Shown one piece after another: positions 34,250 to 48,200 of a stretch of DNA of 64,000 bases. Source of the stretch: Acridotheres tristis. Taxonomy: Eukaryota; Chordata; Aves; Passeriformes; Sturnidae. The position numbers were made by a program, and so were the translations under genes. The DNA is taken from assembly GCA_037013685.1 (NCBI GenBank), contig CM072892.1, forward strand, positions 19,659,501 through 19,723,500. The letters run 5' to 3'. Numbering within the stretch: the stretch's first letter is position 1; each line of letters begins with the position of its first letter. A model generated the notes under the pieces. That model saw only the letters and a list, made by a program, of their open reading frames with translations. It was not told where the DNA came from and did no database searches.

Positions 34250-34680
34250 CCCTACACCAATTTCAAATACATGGAGGTGTATCTTAAAACAATTAGCAAT
34301 TAATAGAGTTGGCATGCAGTGAAGCAGCAGAAAAATTAATGCCGTCAATCATCTTTCAATATCCACTGCAATATCGAACAGAATTCTCATCTCCGTATTA
34401 TGATGCAGCACAGAAACTGAACTAGTATTGTTATTAACTGAAATAAAACCCAATCTACAGGATTTCAAACCTACTTTGAAATTCATTTTATTAAATGCAT
34501 CTCCCATTAAGCAACTTTCATTATTTAAACAACATCATGCAATAAAAATACCTCCAGATTAAACTTGCCATCTAAGTGACTTATTTGTAAGTCACAAGGA
34601 AAATGGTCTCACATATCACTTCCATGCACAGAGTAAAATATCATTGCACAACTCGGCATGATTTGCACTCTCTACTTGAG
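34250..34680. promoter_or_regulatory. Candidate conserved non-coding element (unproven)
   Basis: Roughly 430 bases without any open frame of note, containing many TAAT/ATTA cores (around 34290-34303, 34336 and 34435), CAATC/ATCAAT-type sites and CATTA strings in unique-looking sequence. Homeodomain and POU-type motif clusters like this are typical of vertebrate developmental enhancers but also occur by chance in AT-rich DNA. Comparison with another bird and a mammal would settle it. Confidence 0.25.
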
Positions 34681-36599
34681 AGTTTGGTCCTCATATATAG
34701 GGGATACATTTCAAACTAGGAATAAGCATCATTATGTGGAAGAGTCTCTGTGTTAGCACTGATATGCACTGTGAAACAGTACCCACTGAAGAGGATAACC
34801 TGGCACAGACAGTACAGACTTGTCATCATCCTGAGCTCATGTAACTGGTGATTACAGGTCAGAAAGAAGATGTACTGACATATTAGGCTCATAGGCCTGA
34901 GGCTGATGCACATGAAAGAATTTTCTCTCTTTTCTAATAGAACCAGAGAAATCAAAGGAAAATAGTGGGCTGCACGTACAGAAGAAACAGCAGTTTTTTT
35001 CTCACATAGCTAAGCTACTGAAGTCCCTGTCAGAGAAATGGCAGCTACTATGCATTTACAAAGACTCAGAAGGCAATTAATTGGACTAAATCCCAGAATA
35101 AATATCTATAATGATTTAATAAATACAAAGATGCTACTTCCAGATTATGAAGTTCTTGAACCAAATCTTGTTGGATGCTGGAAGAGTGCACTGGGGAGTT
35201 TTTATTGCATCTGGGTTAATCCAGTTCTTATTGTCACCCCAGGCGCCCAGATCTGGCTAGTACAGGCATTTTACAGTCTTATTCAAGTACTAAAGGGATA
35301 GACACCATGTAAAAACTCCAGTTACTCAAAAAAAAAAAAAAAATGCTGAGGTATTTCTACTCACTAGCTATGGGAGACAAAACTGTGCTTACTTCAAACT
35401 TTAAATTCTACTGCCAGATTAATTTTATTCTGTATCTCAGACTCACCTCTATCTCATCTGCAAATACACCCACTGTTACTTACAGATTATCATATTTATT
35501 GGTGTATGACCTGTTGGTGTTTATCACAGCATTGATTCCAAGGCAAGTAATTACAAAGTTCACAGTCTTTCCCACTGAGAGAAGCAGGTCAGTTTTCAGT
35601 TCTCCAACTTACTTTCAGGCTTTCTGCAGAATCAGACCAGATAGAATTGATTTTCACTTTCCTCACTTGCAAATATACAATTAATAAGTAATAGAAATAC
35701 AACAGCATTATCTACAGTTGTATCTGGTTGCAGTTGTACCAAATCTGGTACTGAAATGTATGGATGTATGACAGAAAATAAATTCTGTGGCTAGAGACCA
35801 CAAGGCCATTATGATAAATTAATTTACCCTTTAAGAAATCTTGTGACAGGTTCTACTGTTTTAGATGGGTAACTGTATCACAGAATGCTTGAAGAACAAA
35901 ATTCCACCTATTTCTCTATGAGACCTTCCCTTTTCATATTAAAATGTGCAGCCCTGTTTCACCCTCCCTGACAGAAAAGCCTTTTGCTACAATCCTTTGG
36001 GTCAGTACATATCAGTCTAAGGTCTGTTCCAGTTATGGACTCTTTTAAAGATAAACAGATAGAATTTAGCAGGTCAGCAGAGTAGGCCAGTGAGGAGTAG
36101 AAGCACCGCTATCCATGTCAAAGAGCAACTAAAACCATTTTTTGCTTAATCTAGCAGAAATCTTCAGTGTTGGTGAAGGGACTACCAGTGCCACTGTGAG
36201 GTTTGGCCCTGCCTTAGTTCATTAATAAGGCACAGAATTATACACAGAGAGACTAGAACTGCACATGCAGATTATTTTGCTTTTCTCACAAATACTGAAT
36301 TTATGGCAAAAATATAGGGAAGAGACAGAGAAACAATAGTATCTGTGAACAGTATCAAGTGAGTCTCCACAGAAAATACAAACTATGTCTGTATATTTCT
36401 GGACATGAAACATATTTTCTCTTTACACTTCATACAGAAGAAAAAAATACATTTTAGCTGAATGACTGGACTCTAGAAGAGCTCCTTAAAAATGGAAGTC
36501 ATTAATCTATTTTCAAACCAGTAGTAACAATTAGCTCTTAATGAGTGCTTGTCATAAGAAAAGACAGACATAATCTGTTTTAAACTAAGGTGATTTCTG
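34681..36599. other. Non-coding spacer with a poly-A run
   Basis: Frames at 35038-35301 and 35343-35684 (87 and 113 codons, plus) lie either side of a 16-base A run at 35328-35343. Neither matches a family known to me. The coincidence with an A run invites the idea of a retrocopy, but no recognisable coding sequence precedes it. Confidence 0.45.
35328..35343. repeat. Poly-A run, 16 A
   Basis: Sixteen consecutive A residues following 'gttactc'. No polyadenylation signal in a convincing position and no recognised retrocopy upstream. Confidence 0.9.
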
Positions 36600-39500
36600 T
36601 ACCTACTCCAGCATGAGGCCCCTGTGCAACATCAGCAACACATCAGCTGCCTGAGGAAAGGTTTGCTGGTGACCTGCAGCAAGGGCACAGATAAATGGCA
36701 GATTTCAGAGCTCAGTTAGAGGTGGTATCATCTCCCATCTTTGCTTTTCCAGTGCACTTCATCAAAGGCCTGCAATGAAGAAGTGATCACTTGTAGTCTA
36801 TAAAGGGAACTGTCATTTATCAGCCAGCACTTGACAGACCCAAATGGCTTGCCCACTGCACTTGGCTGCAATGCACTCACTGAGAAGGGCTTTCAGGAAC
36901 AGAAGGAGACTGTAGCCACTTTGACCGTACCGTACCTGGGCTAATTCTGGGAGAGGCCTAGCTCTGTGCAGCACTTCTTGCACTGCCCGCAGTGACAGAC
37001 ATGACAGAGGGCATTTGACCTTAACAGATAATGCAGATAAATAGAGAAAGGAAACTAACTGAAACACTGAGTCAGGCTGAAGTGAAGCTTTGTATCCACA
37101 CATCCATGAATGTTCCCCCTGGCCCAACATTCATGGTTGGATTTGAGACATTTAATGCTACTTCGATAAATTCAGTTAGCACAGGGAAGCCTAATACCGG
37201 TGCTGCTTGAAAAAGAACTACTAAATGGTTTGATTAAAAACTTTTAACAATCACTCTTCTAATTTCCTCATTTCACTGGTGTTTATTTTATTCTACTCTT
37301 CCTTACTTCCCTTGTCAGGCAAATATAAGTAGGAGAGTTCTAATTAGCTAGGGATATTGCTTTATAAAAACTTTGCTAATGACTTACTCCTGCTTATAAA
37401 CCCTGGGGCATCAGCTTCTCATGTGTCAACAGCTTCCCGTGAAGTCTCATAATTTTGTCTGTAAACTTTGGTTCATGCTAGAAAATTACCTCATCACTTC
37501 ATATGACAACTTTGATAAATACTTGAAAATTAATGACTGACTCATATAGCTTGATGTATCAAAAGAACGGTACTCAGAACTAGTTGAAGAGATCTATTCA
37601 TTTGTTGATGGATTTGTATATGTATTTTTTAAGAAAAGGCCACACAACTTTATCACATGAAAAATTTTCCAGTTAAGACTTCACATGAATCTTTTTTGGT
37701 CAGTTCAGCTGTCTTAGACTCAGCTGCCCTTAGGTCTTTTACCTTTAGGGCAGGCTTTTTCAAAATGGGTCAAAGAAATGCAATAAAACTCACTCTGCTA
37801 GTTGCTCTGTCAAAAGCATTATCAGCATGGTGTTATGGATCACAGAAGTTGACCTGGCTTGAATTATGTCCTTTGGTTGCATTTTTCCCACCATCTCGTC
37901 TTATTTTTAAATCAGTATTCCAAAGAGGTATTTTGCTATAATTGTCCCAAATGGTTCTACTTTAACTTTGCAGCTTACATCAGAGCAAGAAAAGCTTTGC
38001 CAACAGAGACAAGAAGGTGCTTTTGTAGGCAACAGCTTTGCCTGTGAAAGTTTCTCTGAAGTCATATGAAAGGGATGCAACCCAAATGGTTAAAGAATCT
38101 AAAATACTGGAAAATATTAGATTTCTCAGAAGCAGATAACTTATACTTTACAGAGTAATTGCAGATGATATGGCATATACATCAGTGTGATCTGCTTGGT
38201 AGAATGTGGCACTGAACAAGTATTCAAGACCTCAGAAAGATGCCACAAGACAAGTAAAAATCTTTATGTGATAAGAGCCATATCAGAGCCAAATTGTTTG
38301 TATTTTCAGTCAGGTTGTGGTTTCCCTTGTATCAAAGCCTGAAGAGGGAAAGGATTACTATCTGAGGTATATAACACCAGAAAACCATAAGGAAAGCTGT
38401 TGCTGCAGATGGAAGATCAGGCAAAGGCTTTCATAAGTTTTCAGTAATTCAGAAATTACATGAAGTGCCCTTGTCTCCAGAACCTGCATATTATTTCACC
38501 TCTAAGACTATATTGAACCCAAGCCAAAATCAAACCAAACAGCTTTCAGCTTATCTTTGAGTAAAGAATGGCAAGCAAGAAATCTGGTTCAGTGTTCTTT
38601 CTCCAGGATGTAATTTTTTAACCACTATATCAGTAATCTTCACACTTGCCACACTATAACATATTTCTTTCCCATGATAACCATGTACAGCCAAAGAATA
38701 TAAAACTGTTTTTCCTTCACTTTCAGGAGCTACAGCCTCACCAGTAACTAGTACAACGTAACTGTCACTATGACAAGACCTACAGGCACAAAACCTGAAA
38801 TGTGAATTTTACCTGTAGATATGGGGGTTTTTAAGCTGTACTGGCAAACAGATTGAGAAAACAGGAACGGTATACTTTAGCTTCAAAAAATGCTTACCAC
38901 AGTTTCATTATGTCAGACAGTAACTGAAAGTCAGCTGAGCTTTAGGAAAAGTACAGATGGGAACTTTTAACGATATAATATACGCAACTGACATTTAAAA
39001 AGATAAACACCACACAGAGGAAAGGGAGCAAATAAAATAAGGATTTGGCAGTGAATGTTTATTTGTCTTAGAGGACTCTTTTTTCTTTTTTTAAAGAGCA
39101 CCATTCACGTTGCTCATTTTCAGTCTTGGTTCATCCCTGATGGATCATTTTCAACTTACTACCCTTATTAAAAAATACTAGACTATTTCACAGCAGTAGT
39201 CCCAATCACTATAGCAACACAATGCTGTGTATTATGCTATTCACCTTAAAAATGCTCCATAAATATTGAAGACTAGACCACAACAGTGAAATCTACCTTG
39301 AATAAAGGCAGCCTGCAATTATTGCAGCCAAAGATCCTAATTGTCTCTACCCAAACACTGAAGTTACCCGTCTGCATTCTTCTTGTTGCCAAGGGTTCAG
39401 TGTAAGCAGAAGTATGGTTTCACCTGAGTTTTGATTCCTTATTTGTCATCTATATGAGAGCTGAGGCCTCTTTAGAAATCTCACTTGACAGTGAATACCA

Positions 39501-39920
39501 CACCAGTGAAAAGTGGACTTTTACTTTCTAAGGTGTCCTTGAAAAATCTTCAACTGGAAGACTATATACTAAAATGGTTTTCCTGAATTTGAACTGCACC
39601 ACACTGGATTATGCTAAAAGTTTGAGAAGTATCACCATTTAAACACATCAACACGTACACCTAAGAAGTTTTTTAAAATAATTTTTTAAGATGCTAGATC
39701 CATTTATAAAGTTTCAGAAGAGGAAACACAGAGAAAGAATAAGAAAATAACATCTTCTATTCTAAATGTTGTTTCTAACACTACTCTTTCATGTCAAGAG
39801 TGCTATTAAGAGGTTATTTCTCATGAAGACAATATCATGTAATATTCAATCTGCTTCAGCATGGTTAGCAGCAGCTGCTTACCCAAGACATTGGTAAAGG
39901 ACAAGAGGGTTAGGAGGCAA
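36600..39920. other. Non-coding spacer, slightly GC-richer at its left edge
   Basis: Between 36.60 and 37.13 kb the GC content rises and a 105-codon minus-strand frame occurs (36813-37130). It has hydrophobic stretches but no recognisable family. The rest is AT-rich with frames below 95 codons. No repeat was recognised. Confidence 0.45.
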
Positions 39921-39969
39921 TTTCTTTCTGCACTAGGTTACAAGCACTTCCTTTCTGCACTAGGTTACA
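39921..39969 (+). repeat. Tandem duplication, period 27 bp, two copies
   Basis: Bases 39921-39942 recur at 39948-39969 with a single mismatch, separated by five unmatched bases, giving a period of 27. The shared core is 'ctttctgcactaggttaca'. The near-identity suggests a fairly recent local duplication, such as replication slippage, rather than part of a larger satellite. Confidence 0.88.
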
Positions 39970-42223
39970 TACTTTAAGGTGGAGAGAAAAATTTTGATAT
40001 TGTTCTAATATTACATTTTGTCTACATAAATACATTTGGTATCAAAGATGAAGATATCATATTTTTAATTCATCTATCATCACAAGATATATAGTGTCAT
40101 TTAGATTTCTATTGCATCTTCAAAAAAATAATAGAAGAAAGATACAACTTCACTAATACACTGTTTATTTTAGTGTGGAAGCACCTACAATTACATAGAT
40201 CTTAAATAATTGCAGCTGACTAACTCTATTTAGTTATACATTACAGTTTTAGGATTAATTTGAAGTTAGTATTTTTGTATTTCACAGACCAACTACCAGG
40301 AAAATGCTTTTATGACTATTAAAGCCATGCTGATATCCAAGAGATACCAGGCAGGTATCTCTATGAAATGCATGCAACTATTCTCTCTCTCAGTTTCAAA
40401 CACTGGAATAGGTTCTCATAATCACAAAATGTCAAGCAATATTTTTCTGGAATTCAGACACAAGTAACACTACTGTTGTGTCTTCTCTTCTGATGACTGA
40501 GCACTAAGAATGTCTTCAAAACATTATTTTATTTTATGGACAACCATAGCTTCAAGGTCTGGTGCATTCTACTTTTCACAAGCCTTCTGTTATATTAAGC
40601 AATACGAGTGGTAAACAATTAGATGCAAAATCAGGAGAAACATTCTCTAGACACTCCCAGTAAATCCACGCATCCAATAATTACTGCCAAATATAAAGAA
40701 TAAAGCAGCAAGATGGCTCAGCTACCTACTAGTTTATAGTAATTTTAGGAGAACTATTTGTGTGAAAGTTGTCAAGAGAGTGTTATTGATGGCTTGGCAA
40801 AACACACATATATTGACTTCAAGAAAAACAAATGATAAAAACATTGCATCTACCATAATTTATTCTCAGTATGACCTCTCAGAAAAGTTAGCCAGACATC
40901 TAAAATTGCTTCCCTTTATTGTGAAAGCTGTATTGCAAAATAATCCTCCATCTTCCAATTCATCTCCTTTCTCACCTATCAGCTTTGCTTGTGTTCAGAA
41001 TTTTTGATTCCTCCTCTTCCCACTCTATGCTTCCACTCTGGTGAACTCAATAGCTTCTGTCAACACTTGTGAGCACCCTTTTTCTAGATGACTATGTCAT
41101 TTAATTGTTTTAGTTGAGGCATAAAAGCAAGAAGAACCCTTTCTTAAAGAGATGTGAAAACCTCAGCCCTGAGATGAGCCTCTTGAGACATTCGGAAAAT
41201 AAGACTTTTAGTTTAGTTGTTTTGGGAAAGGCAGAATCAGAGGACTGCACTTACAAGAGCTGTACTAAAAATCAGTGGACAACATTAAATACTTCGGTGG
41301 GTTTTTATTTCTGTTTGTGATCTGCAGCTCAAAACTGTAAATGTGCAGGAACGTGTTTAAATTATGGAAACTCCAGCAGGGATCCAGCAGAGTGCATCCC
41401 GGCGCTTGGGACCAGGTTACAGCCATGAAGCTGGGAGACACTCCAGTATCAACACCGTGTGAAAGAAAGTTCAGTAACTGAGAAGCTGAAGCAGAAGCAA
41501 AGTTGAAAAACAAAGCAATAGCATTTTTAAGTGTCAGAAAAATTAGTCAAATATGGTCACAAAGACTGTTTTGCAGGAAGTACAGGATTGCTGCCAGGAG
41601 TCTGGCTCCAGAAGAGAAGACTAAGAGCAGAGAAAACAAACACAAACGACTGCTCAAACAAAGGAGCAAGGGTCAGAACTGGGAGTCAGAGATGACTGTC
41701 CATGTCACACAAAACAATGAGCATCCCAAAGCAACCAATGGGTTTGTTCTTACACCTATTTAGAGGCAGCAGATCACACAGCAGTTTTACAGGCCATTCT
41801 CAAGTGGTTAGGATTGTTGGGCTCTTTGCTGCCCAAGCTGAGGCCCAGACAGTGACAGAAGAGTTCAGTCGTCCAGCTGAAATCTAACAGACGAATAACA
41901 GCCTTTAAATAAATCCTATGACTTTCAGAGCGGCACAGCAAACACTACTTCTTGTGACCTCTTTTTTACTCAGCCATAACTGAAAACTTCCTCCACCTCC
42001 CAACGGAGGTTTTAGAGTCACGATACAGACCTGAATGTTGCAAAATTAATTGCTGTGGGATATGAAATTCAGTTAACCATAACCACTGCTTGGGACACCT
42101 CTGTAAGTATATGTTGCTCATTTCACAGCCTCAAATAAATGCAGCTGACAATCTACTAACAAATAAGATTTACTTATAGCTTTAAAATCCTCTTGTATGG
42201 CATCTTTTTGATTCAGTAATTGC
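39970..42223. other. Non-coding spacer, no gene recognised
   Basis: Frames up to 86 codons on both strands around 41.1-41.9 kb show no domain. A patch near 41.34-41.47 kb is GC-richer, but no exon with defensible splice borders was found. Confidence 0.5.
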
Positions 42224-42237
42224 GGGGGGGGGGGGGG
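42224..42237. repeat. Poly-G run, 14 G
   Basis: Fourteen consecutive G residues followed by AGAG. It is the second-longest G run in the window after the one at 31973-31996. Length may be misestimated by sequencing. Confidence 0.9.
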
Positions 42238-45200
42238 AGAGCCAGATCAAAATTTGTATAACAGCAGTTTCCTGACTTTCATTATAATGGACAAAAGGAG
42301 ATTTTAGGATGCTGCAACTGCCCTATACATCTTACACAGAGTAGGAAGTGCTGGGAAGAACAGAGTCTGAAGGGCTAGAAGGAGATGCAGGTCTGTTCCC
42401 CAGATTTCAGTTAACTGCTTGTCCTGCCTAGAAATCTCTGAGAGTTAGAACTGTCTGCCCATAAGCTGCCTGCCCTCCACGGCCTCATTGTGTGAAGCAT
42501 GAACTTGTCAATTGGGACTGCTAACACCATGGCTTCAAATGGAATTATTCTGCTCAGAATTTCTCATCCTCCCAGAAACAAATGCTGCAAGCATGATCTG
42601 CATGTAGGTGTAGTTAAACCTACACAGATACTAATCATAGATTAAACTAGACTGATGAATCATCAGAAGTCAGTACCCTCTATAAACACAGATATTTAAT
42701 GCATAGATAGATGACTGCTAATTGTACGCTGATAATCTCTGTCAGTTTGATACAATAGTACAAAGCTTTATTTTAGGCTCTAGCCAAAACTACAGGATAA
42801 CCCTAGACTAACTTAGCAACTTTTAGTGCAGAAAAAGGCAGGGAATCATAATACAACTGCTAGTTCATTACTACAGCACAGGACAGAAAGCAATCTCTGC
42901 ATCATAGACTGAAAAAGGATAAACTCCGAGATGGAGTAAGGAGATCACAACACCCTCTGAAGGCACACCTGAGTTTGAGTAAAATAATTCTTTTCAGCAG
43001 TGTTTTAAAATTGCGTCATCAACTTCAAGTGCATCTTGATGTAACAGGAATGCAGTTCAGAGCAACTCAAGCGACAAAGTGCTAAAGGATGTTTTACATA
43101 GCACTCACGTCATGAGGAGACTTGCTAAGAACTCTGCTGGAAGGACTCAAGAAAGAGATGAGCAACTTTAATAAGATCAGGATAAATGAAAGAAAAATTA
43201 AAAGAAGATAAAGAAGAAGAAAAGAAAGGCCAATGTAATAGAAATCTTTTCTGACTACAAAGACTGAAGAGATGAAAGGCAAAAGTAACCTCATGTGTTT
43301 TCTACCTTCTTGTTTTTGGACTCAGATGCACTGGCACATCTCTGCAAATGTCTGCGAGTCAGAAAGAAAATCAAAAGAAACAGCTCTGATCTGGGAGTGT
43401 GCTTTTGAAAGGGATACTTCTGCTAAGAGTGTAACGTGGCATATCAGGCTACCTGGATAATGAGGGGCAGCAGATGAGAAGGAGGATGAATTATGTCAGC
43501 CCCTAAAGAAGAAGGCTGATGGCAGGAATAGGTCCATTTTGCTGGAGCTTTCATTAGGAATCATTTGTGTAAAAGCATTTTGGGCCTTTACTTTGGAGCA
43601 CTCTTTTCTGTACAGAATAGGTGCTGTTGGACATGAAATTTCAAGAGGGTAATCTCTGGCTTGGATCCACAAATGACCAAACTCTCACCTCAAAACATTT
43701 CTAGAAACATTGCAAAACACTGAGCTAAAGTCCATTTCTGTCTACATTTTCTAGACCTTCATGGAATATTATGAAGTTAAAGGAAATTATGACTTATGAA
43801 CTGCATCTTAAAATGTTGGTTTATCTTTTAAGATTATTAACTGATTCAAGAATTACTTCTGATATCTAGAGATTTTTGCTGTACAATTTTAACAAGAAAG
43901 TGATATTCATATACAAATATAATGACAAATGTGATTTTTCTAGTGACATTAAAAGAAAATACATTAGTAATAATTTTACAGAAGTTTACATAAGCTTTGA
44001 GGTTTTGTTGAAAAGCTTTAGACAGCAAGTTTCCAATGGAAGTTCAGGAGAAATGTGGTAAGTGCAATTATTCTAATGAATAAATAAAGGCCTCAACAGA
44101 GGAAGCTGAAATTTTCATAAAAAGGAATAGCCAAGGTGTATTTCACTTACCTTTTAGCAACACATTCCTTGAAATATTTTCCATTACTGTGAAATAAAAC
44201 AGGATGAATGTGTAATCAAGAACAACTTGGCTTGTGATAAATTAAGAATTTGTACTGTAATGCTACTGGTATTGTTTTTCTCATTGAATTTTGTGTTTTA
44301 CTTCCACAAATATTCATGTATTTGTATGAACATTCAGATTATGCAAAGTGCTAAAGGATTTGAAAAGCATAATCTGATTTAATTTATAAATAATCATTGA
44401 AACTTAAATAGCTAAATGACAAATACAGAACTATATTAAATCTTTTTGATTAGAAATGCATTTGGTGTATTTGGTGAACTAATTTAGAAACTGGAAATTG
44501 CCATGTTTTTCACTAAAACAAGTAAGTTCTCCACCGGCTGACCATGATTTACAAGCACATGACAAACAGAACAAGAGAGAGGACAGGTCAAGTCAGGTAA
44601 TGATCAGGCACCAGCATTGCATTTTAACCGGTGCTTGGACTAGCTCTACTATTTGATTTTCTCAAAAAAATTAGATTCTTTTTCTCATGAATATTTGTAT
44701 TATTCTGCTATATTCCGAGCTTCCCTCAGAACTACAAACAGAAATGTTGGGGGGGGCAAAGCACACCTGAAAACAAAGCCATGAATGATGCTGTTTCAAA
44801 GCCAACCAGGAATGAAAGAAAATCAAAGGAAGTCTGTTCTAATGAGATTTCTCCTCCAAAGATTTTTGGATGCACTTGGATACACATTTGAACCCTTCAA
44901 TGTTTATCAACTGGGAGATGATGTGCTGGGAAATCCTTTTAGGCTCACGGGTCCAAATTATGACCTGGAACGCCTTGTTGTGCTAGAAGTGATAAAGCAA
45001 TGAAATGGATAGCTTTAGAGAATTAAAATGTTGGAACTGAAAAGGAGGAGAAACACAAGATAATTAGTTGAAGCCCATTAACTTTTTCAGTGTGCTTGGT
45101 ATCATATCTCAAATACAAAGCATTTCCATAAAAGCAAAAGATAAATATTTCACGTTATAAATGAAGGTGCAATCTGTTTTTATCTGGATGCATCCACATC

Positions 45201-48200
45201 AATGCTGGCTTTGATCTGAGGATGCATAATTGAGATGGCAACAGAATGACAGGGAGTCTTTAATTTGAGTTGTCCAGGGCAGAGTGAATTGTTGGAAATA
45301 CACAGTTTTGCAAAAAGAAAAATGCTTTGCTGGCTGACAGCCTTTAAGCACAGCTGCTTTCTGGGAACTAGGGAATTTCACGTTTTGCTGCAGCTTTGGT
45401 GTATTGCCACTTTAGTCCTTTAAATCTCTGTCCAAGACAGTAAAGATTTGTGAATGAAACGGTCTGGGAATATAGTTCCAGAACACATTTTTCCTGTCTC
45501 AAAAGAGGAATAAGCTACAACATGAGGGCAACCTGTTAACCACAGTCCCTGGTTATATCAAGGAGTCATGAGTCCCACAGATGGCTCAGAAGTCTGTCCT
45601 TCTGACCCGACAGCTGCAGATGGAAAGAACTGTGGGATACTGAAAATGTTTACAGGTAGTGATTTTGGGGAGTAGTGCATATTGAGATGGAGAGAAAGTT
45701 TGAAGAAATTTGGGCATACAAATTTGGTTTTAGGGGTTACCAACACTCAAGCACAAATTTTTTAAATTAATAAGGGCTGCTAAGAGTGAGTGAAATTTCT
45801 CCATCACCTTTATTCTTTTCTCATCTGAGTAACAGTAGGAGAAAGCCCACAGCAGCAGAGAAACACACAGCAGCATACCAGGAACATGAGGCTGATTTGC
45901 AGTTCCCATGAAGACAAGCACAGTTACTAAGTCATTGAGAGAAAAGGGTTTTTTCTCTAAATTTTTCTTTACAATTTTGCCAGCCTTCTTATTTTTTAAA
46001 AAAAGTCATGTCGTTCAAATCAATGCAATTCTGATTCTTGCAATTCCAGAACCAGGTGGTTTTAAGAACTAATTTTATCACTGCCTCCTCATTGCAGTGA
46101 ACAGAAAGAAACAATTAAGAGCAGAATCTGCTTTATTGTTTGCAAAGCTCAAGGGCTTTCTGCAAAGAAATTCAGGGTTGTGTTAAGCAAAAGATGAAGG
46201 AGCCAGTCTGGCTTCTCTCTTCTGTGTATTTGCAACTTCTTCCTATATACACGTACTTCCTTTGCTTGCTAAAACAACCCTTTCCATTATTATCAACCTT
46301 GCCTTCCTGAACAGCATCCTGTGATTTCTGAGCCAAAGACAGTGTACTTTGAAAGCAATCCTGCATTTCTAGAGTAGACAGGGGTTGGTAGCATTTACAT
46401 AGATTTGTTTGGACAAAGAATGTCATATGTTACTTCAAAGACAGCAGCATTTTTTTTTTCTTCCAATGTTTTCCCCATATGTTACTTGCTAGAAAATTTT
46501 AAGGTCTAGAGCATAAGCCAAGAGCAGTTTTTACTTGGTTTTCAGCAGTGACTTCATATTTTCATTAATTAGAATTGGGAGAAGAAAATGCAAAATTAAA
46601 ACAATCCAGACATACTATTTGGATTTCTACATTTATTCCTGCGACTGTTGACAGGATTCACTACAAGACTTACACACAGAAATAAGCCATGAAGTAATCA
46701 GTAAAACATACCTTCTTCCAAAACTTTTAAACATTATGGGTGAGAGATTCTCTGAAACCTGCATTCATTTTAACAGACCAGGCTGAGCAGAAAGGCTTTG
46801 CAGAGAATCAGTTGAAAGTCTAGGTCCTTAATTAGCTCAATGGATTTTTGCACAGGGATGAGCAAGGGCCAGAAGGATGCCAGATGGGAGCATTAGCCAG
46901 GTGGTTGATGCAGTTAGTCTGACAATACAAACTCAACACATAGTCAGAGACAAACAGCTGTTGTATTTATCACATAGAACAAAGGGCAACAAACAATTGG
47001 AAGGAAAAACCACAAGTCTTGATGTAGGACATACAAATGGATGATGGTAAACATTAAGGAAAACATAAAAGCATAGTAAGCATGACTGGACATTGCACTG
47101 AACAGGATGAACTGGTCAGAAATTATGGAGATGACACTAAAGAAACAGAAAGTGATATAGAAAAAATTCCAGTTCATGTCAAATCAGAGGCAGAAACATG
47201 CAAATCAAGAATCATAATGTGGTGGCTTTATTTACTGGAGGGGGAAAGTGATATTGACAACCACAAGGCATGATCTCAATCAGGAAAAATATGAATTGAT
47301 GAATACCATACATAAAACACCATGACAGATAACATGATCTTATTTGCCAGGTAGGTGATTTTCTAGGGAAATTAGGTAAAATCTAATCCATCAGACTTAA
47401 GGAAATCGATCAACATGGTCTCAGATGAAAAATTATTATTCAAGGTGCAGAAAATACAGAAAAACTGTAAAATGTTAATAGCTATCTACCATGAGGGGAA
47501 AATTGCTGGTGATTACAGTTCTAAAGGAGTCAAATGTAATATTTGAATTAACAGGACATAAAGAGAAGAAAGTTATTTTCTAGCGACAAAAGTGGAATAA
47601 TTGTCAACATAAATGAATGTCTAGAGGTTTTTAACAGGAAGACTATGCTGCTGATAAGTTCCAGAAGTGTTGAAAAAAGTGTTTTATAGTGCTGTGCTTC
47701 TAGGCCCTGTAGTAGAATTACAATTCTGCTATTAAGTGGAGAATCATATTTTTAAACAAACAAAAAGAAAGCACAGCAGTTGTGGAGTGTTATCACTGTA
47801 AATATCAAGAAATGTGACTCTGAGCATGATAAGCTCAATTCATTGTATGTACGTGGTAAAGTACTTCCAGTGAAACAAATTGGTATTGTATGTTTACATC
47901 ATAAAAAGCTATACCAGAAAAAATGTGATTCTATTCAGTCTTTGTTGAGGAAAGAATTGCTTAAATTTGATCAAAGAGTGTTCCTGAAAGGAAAGGAGCA
48001 GTTGTTTCAGGAAATGGCAACTGTTAGTCCAAGCAAAGTGTGCACGGATGGAGGGTATGGCTGCACTTGTAGAAATAGAGGAGAAAAACTAATTATTTAA
48101 GCTCAGTAAAAAGGAAAACTAAAAAATACGTTTACAAACCAGGAACAAATACAAGTATTCTAATCTCTAAAGCAGAGAGTACCATAAAAATTTCCAAGGT

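Noticed and set aside
35038..35343. Frame followed by a poly-A run, considered as a processed pseudogene
   Set aside because: The translation resembles no known protein, and neither a polyadenylation signal in place nor flanking direct repeats were seen.
46944..47177. Hydrophobic 77-codon minus-strand frame resembling a membrane protein
   Set aside because: Hydrophobicity follows from T-rich codons opposite purine-rich DNA. There is no family match and an acidic frame lies on the other strand.
47711..47730. Imperfect inverted repeat with 9-bp arms
   Set aside because: It contains a mismatch and is AT-rich, within chance expectation.
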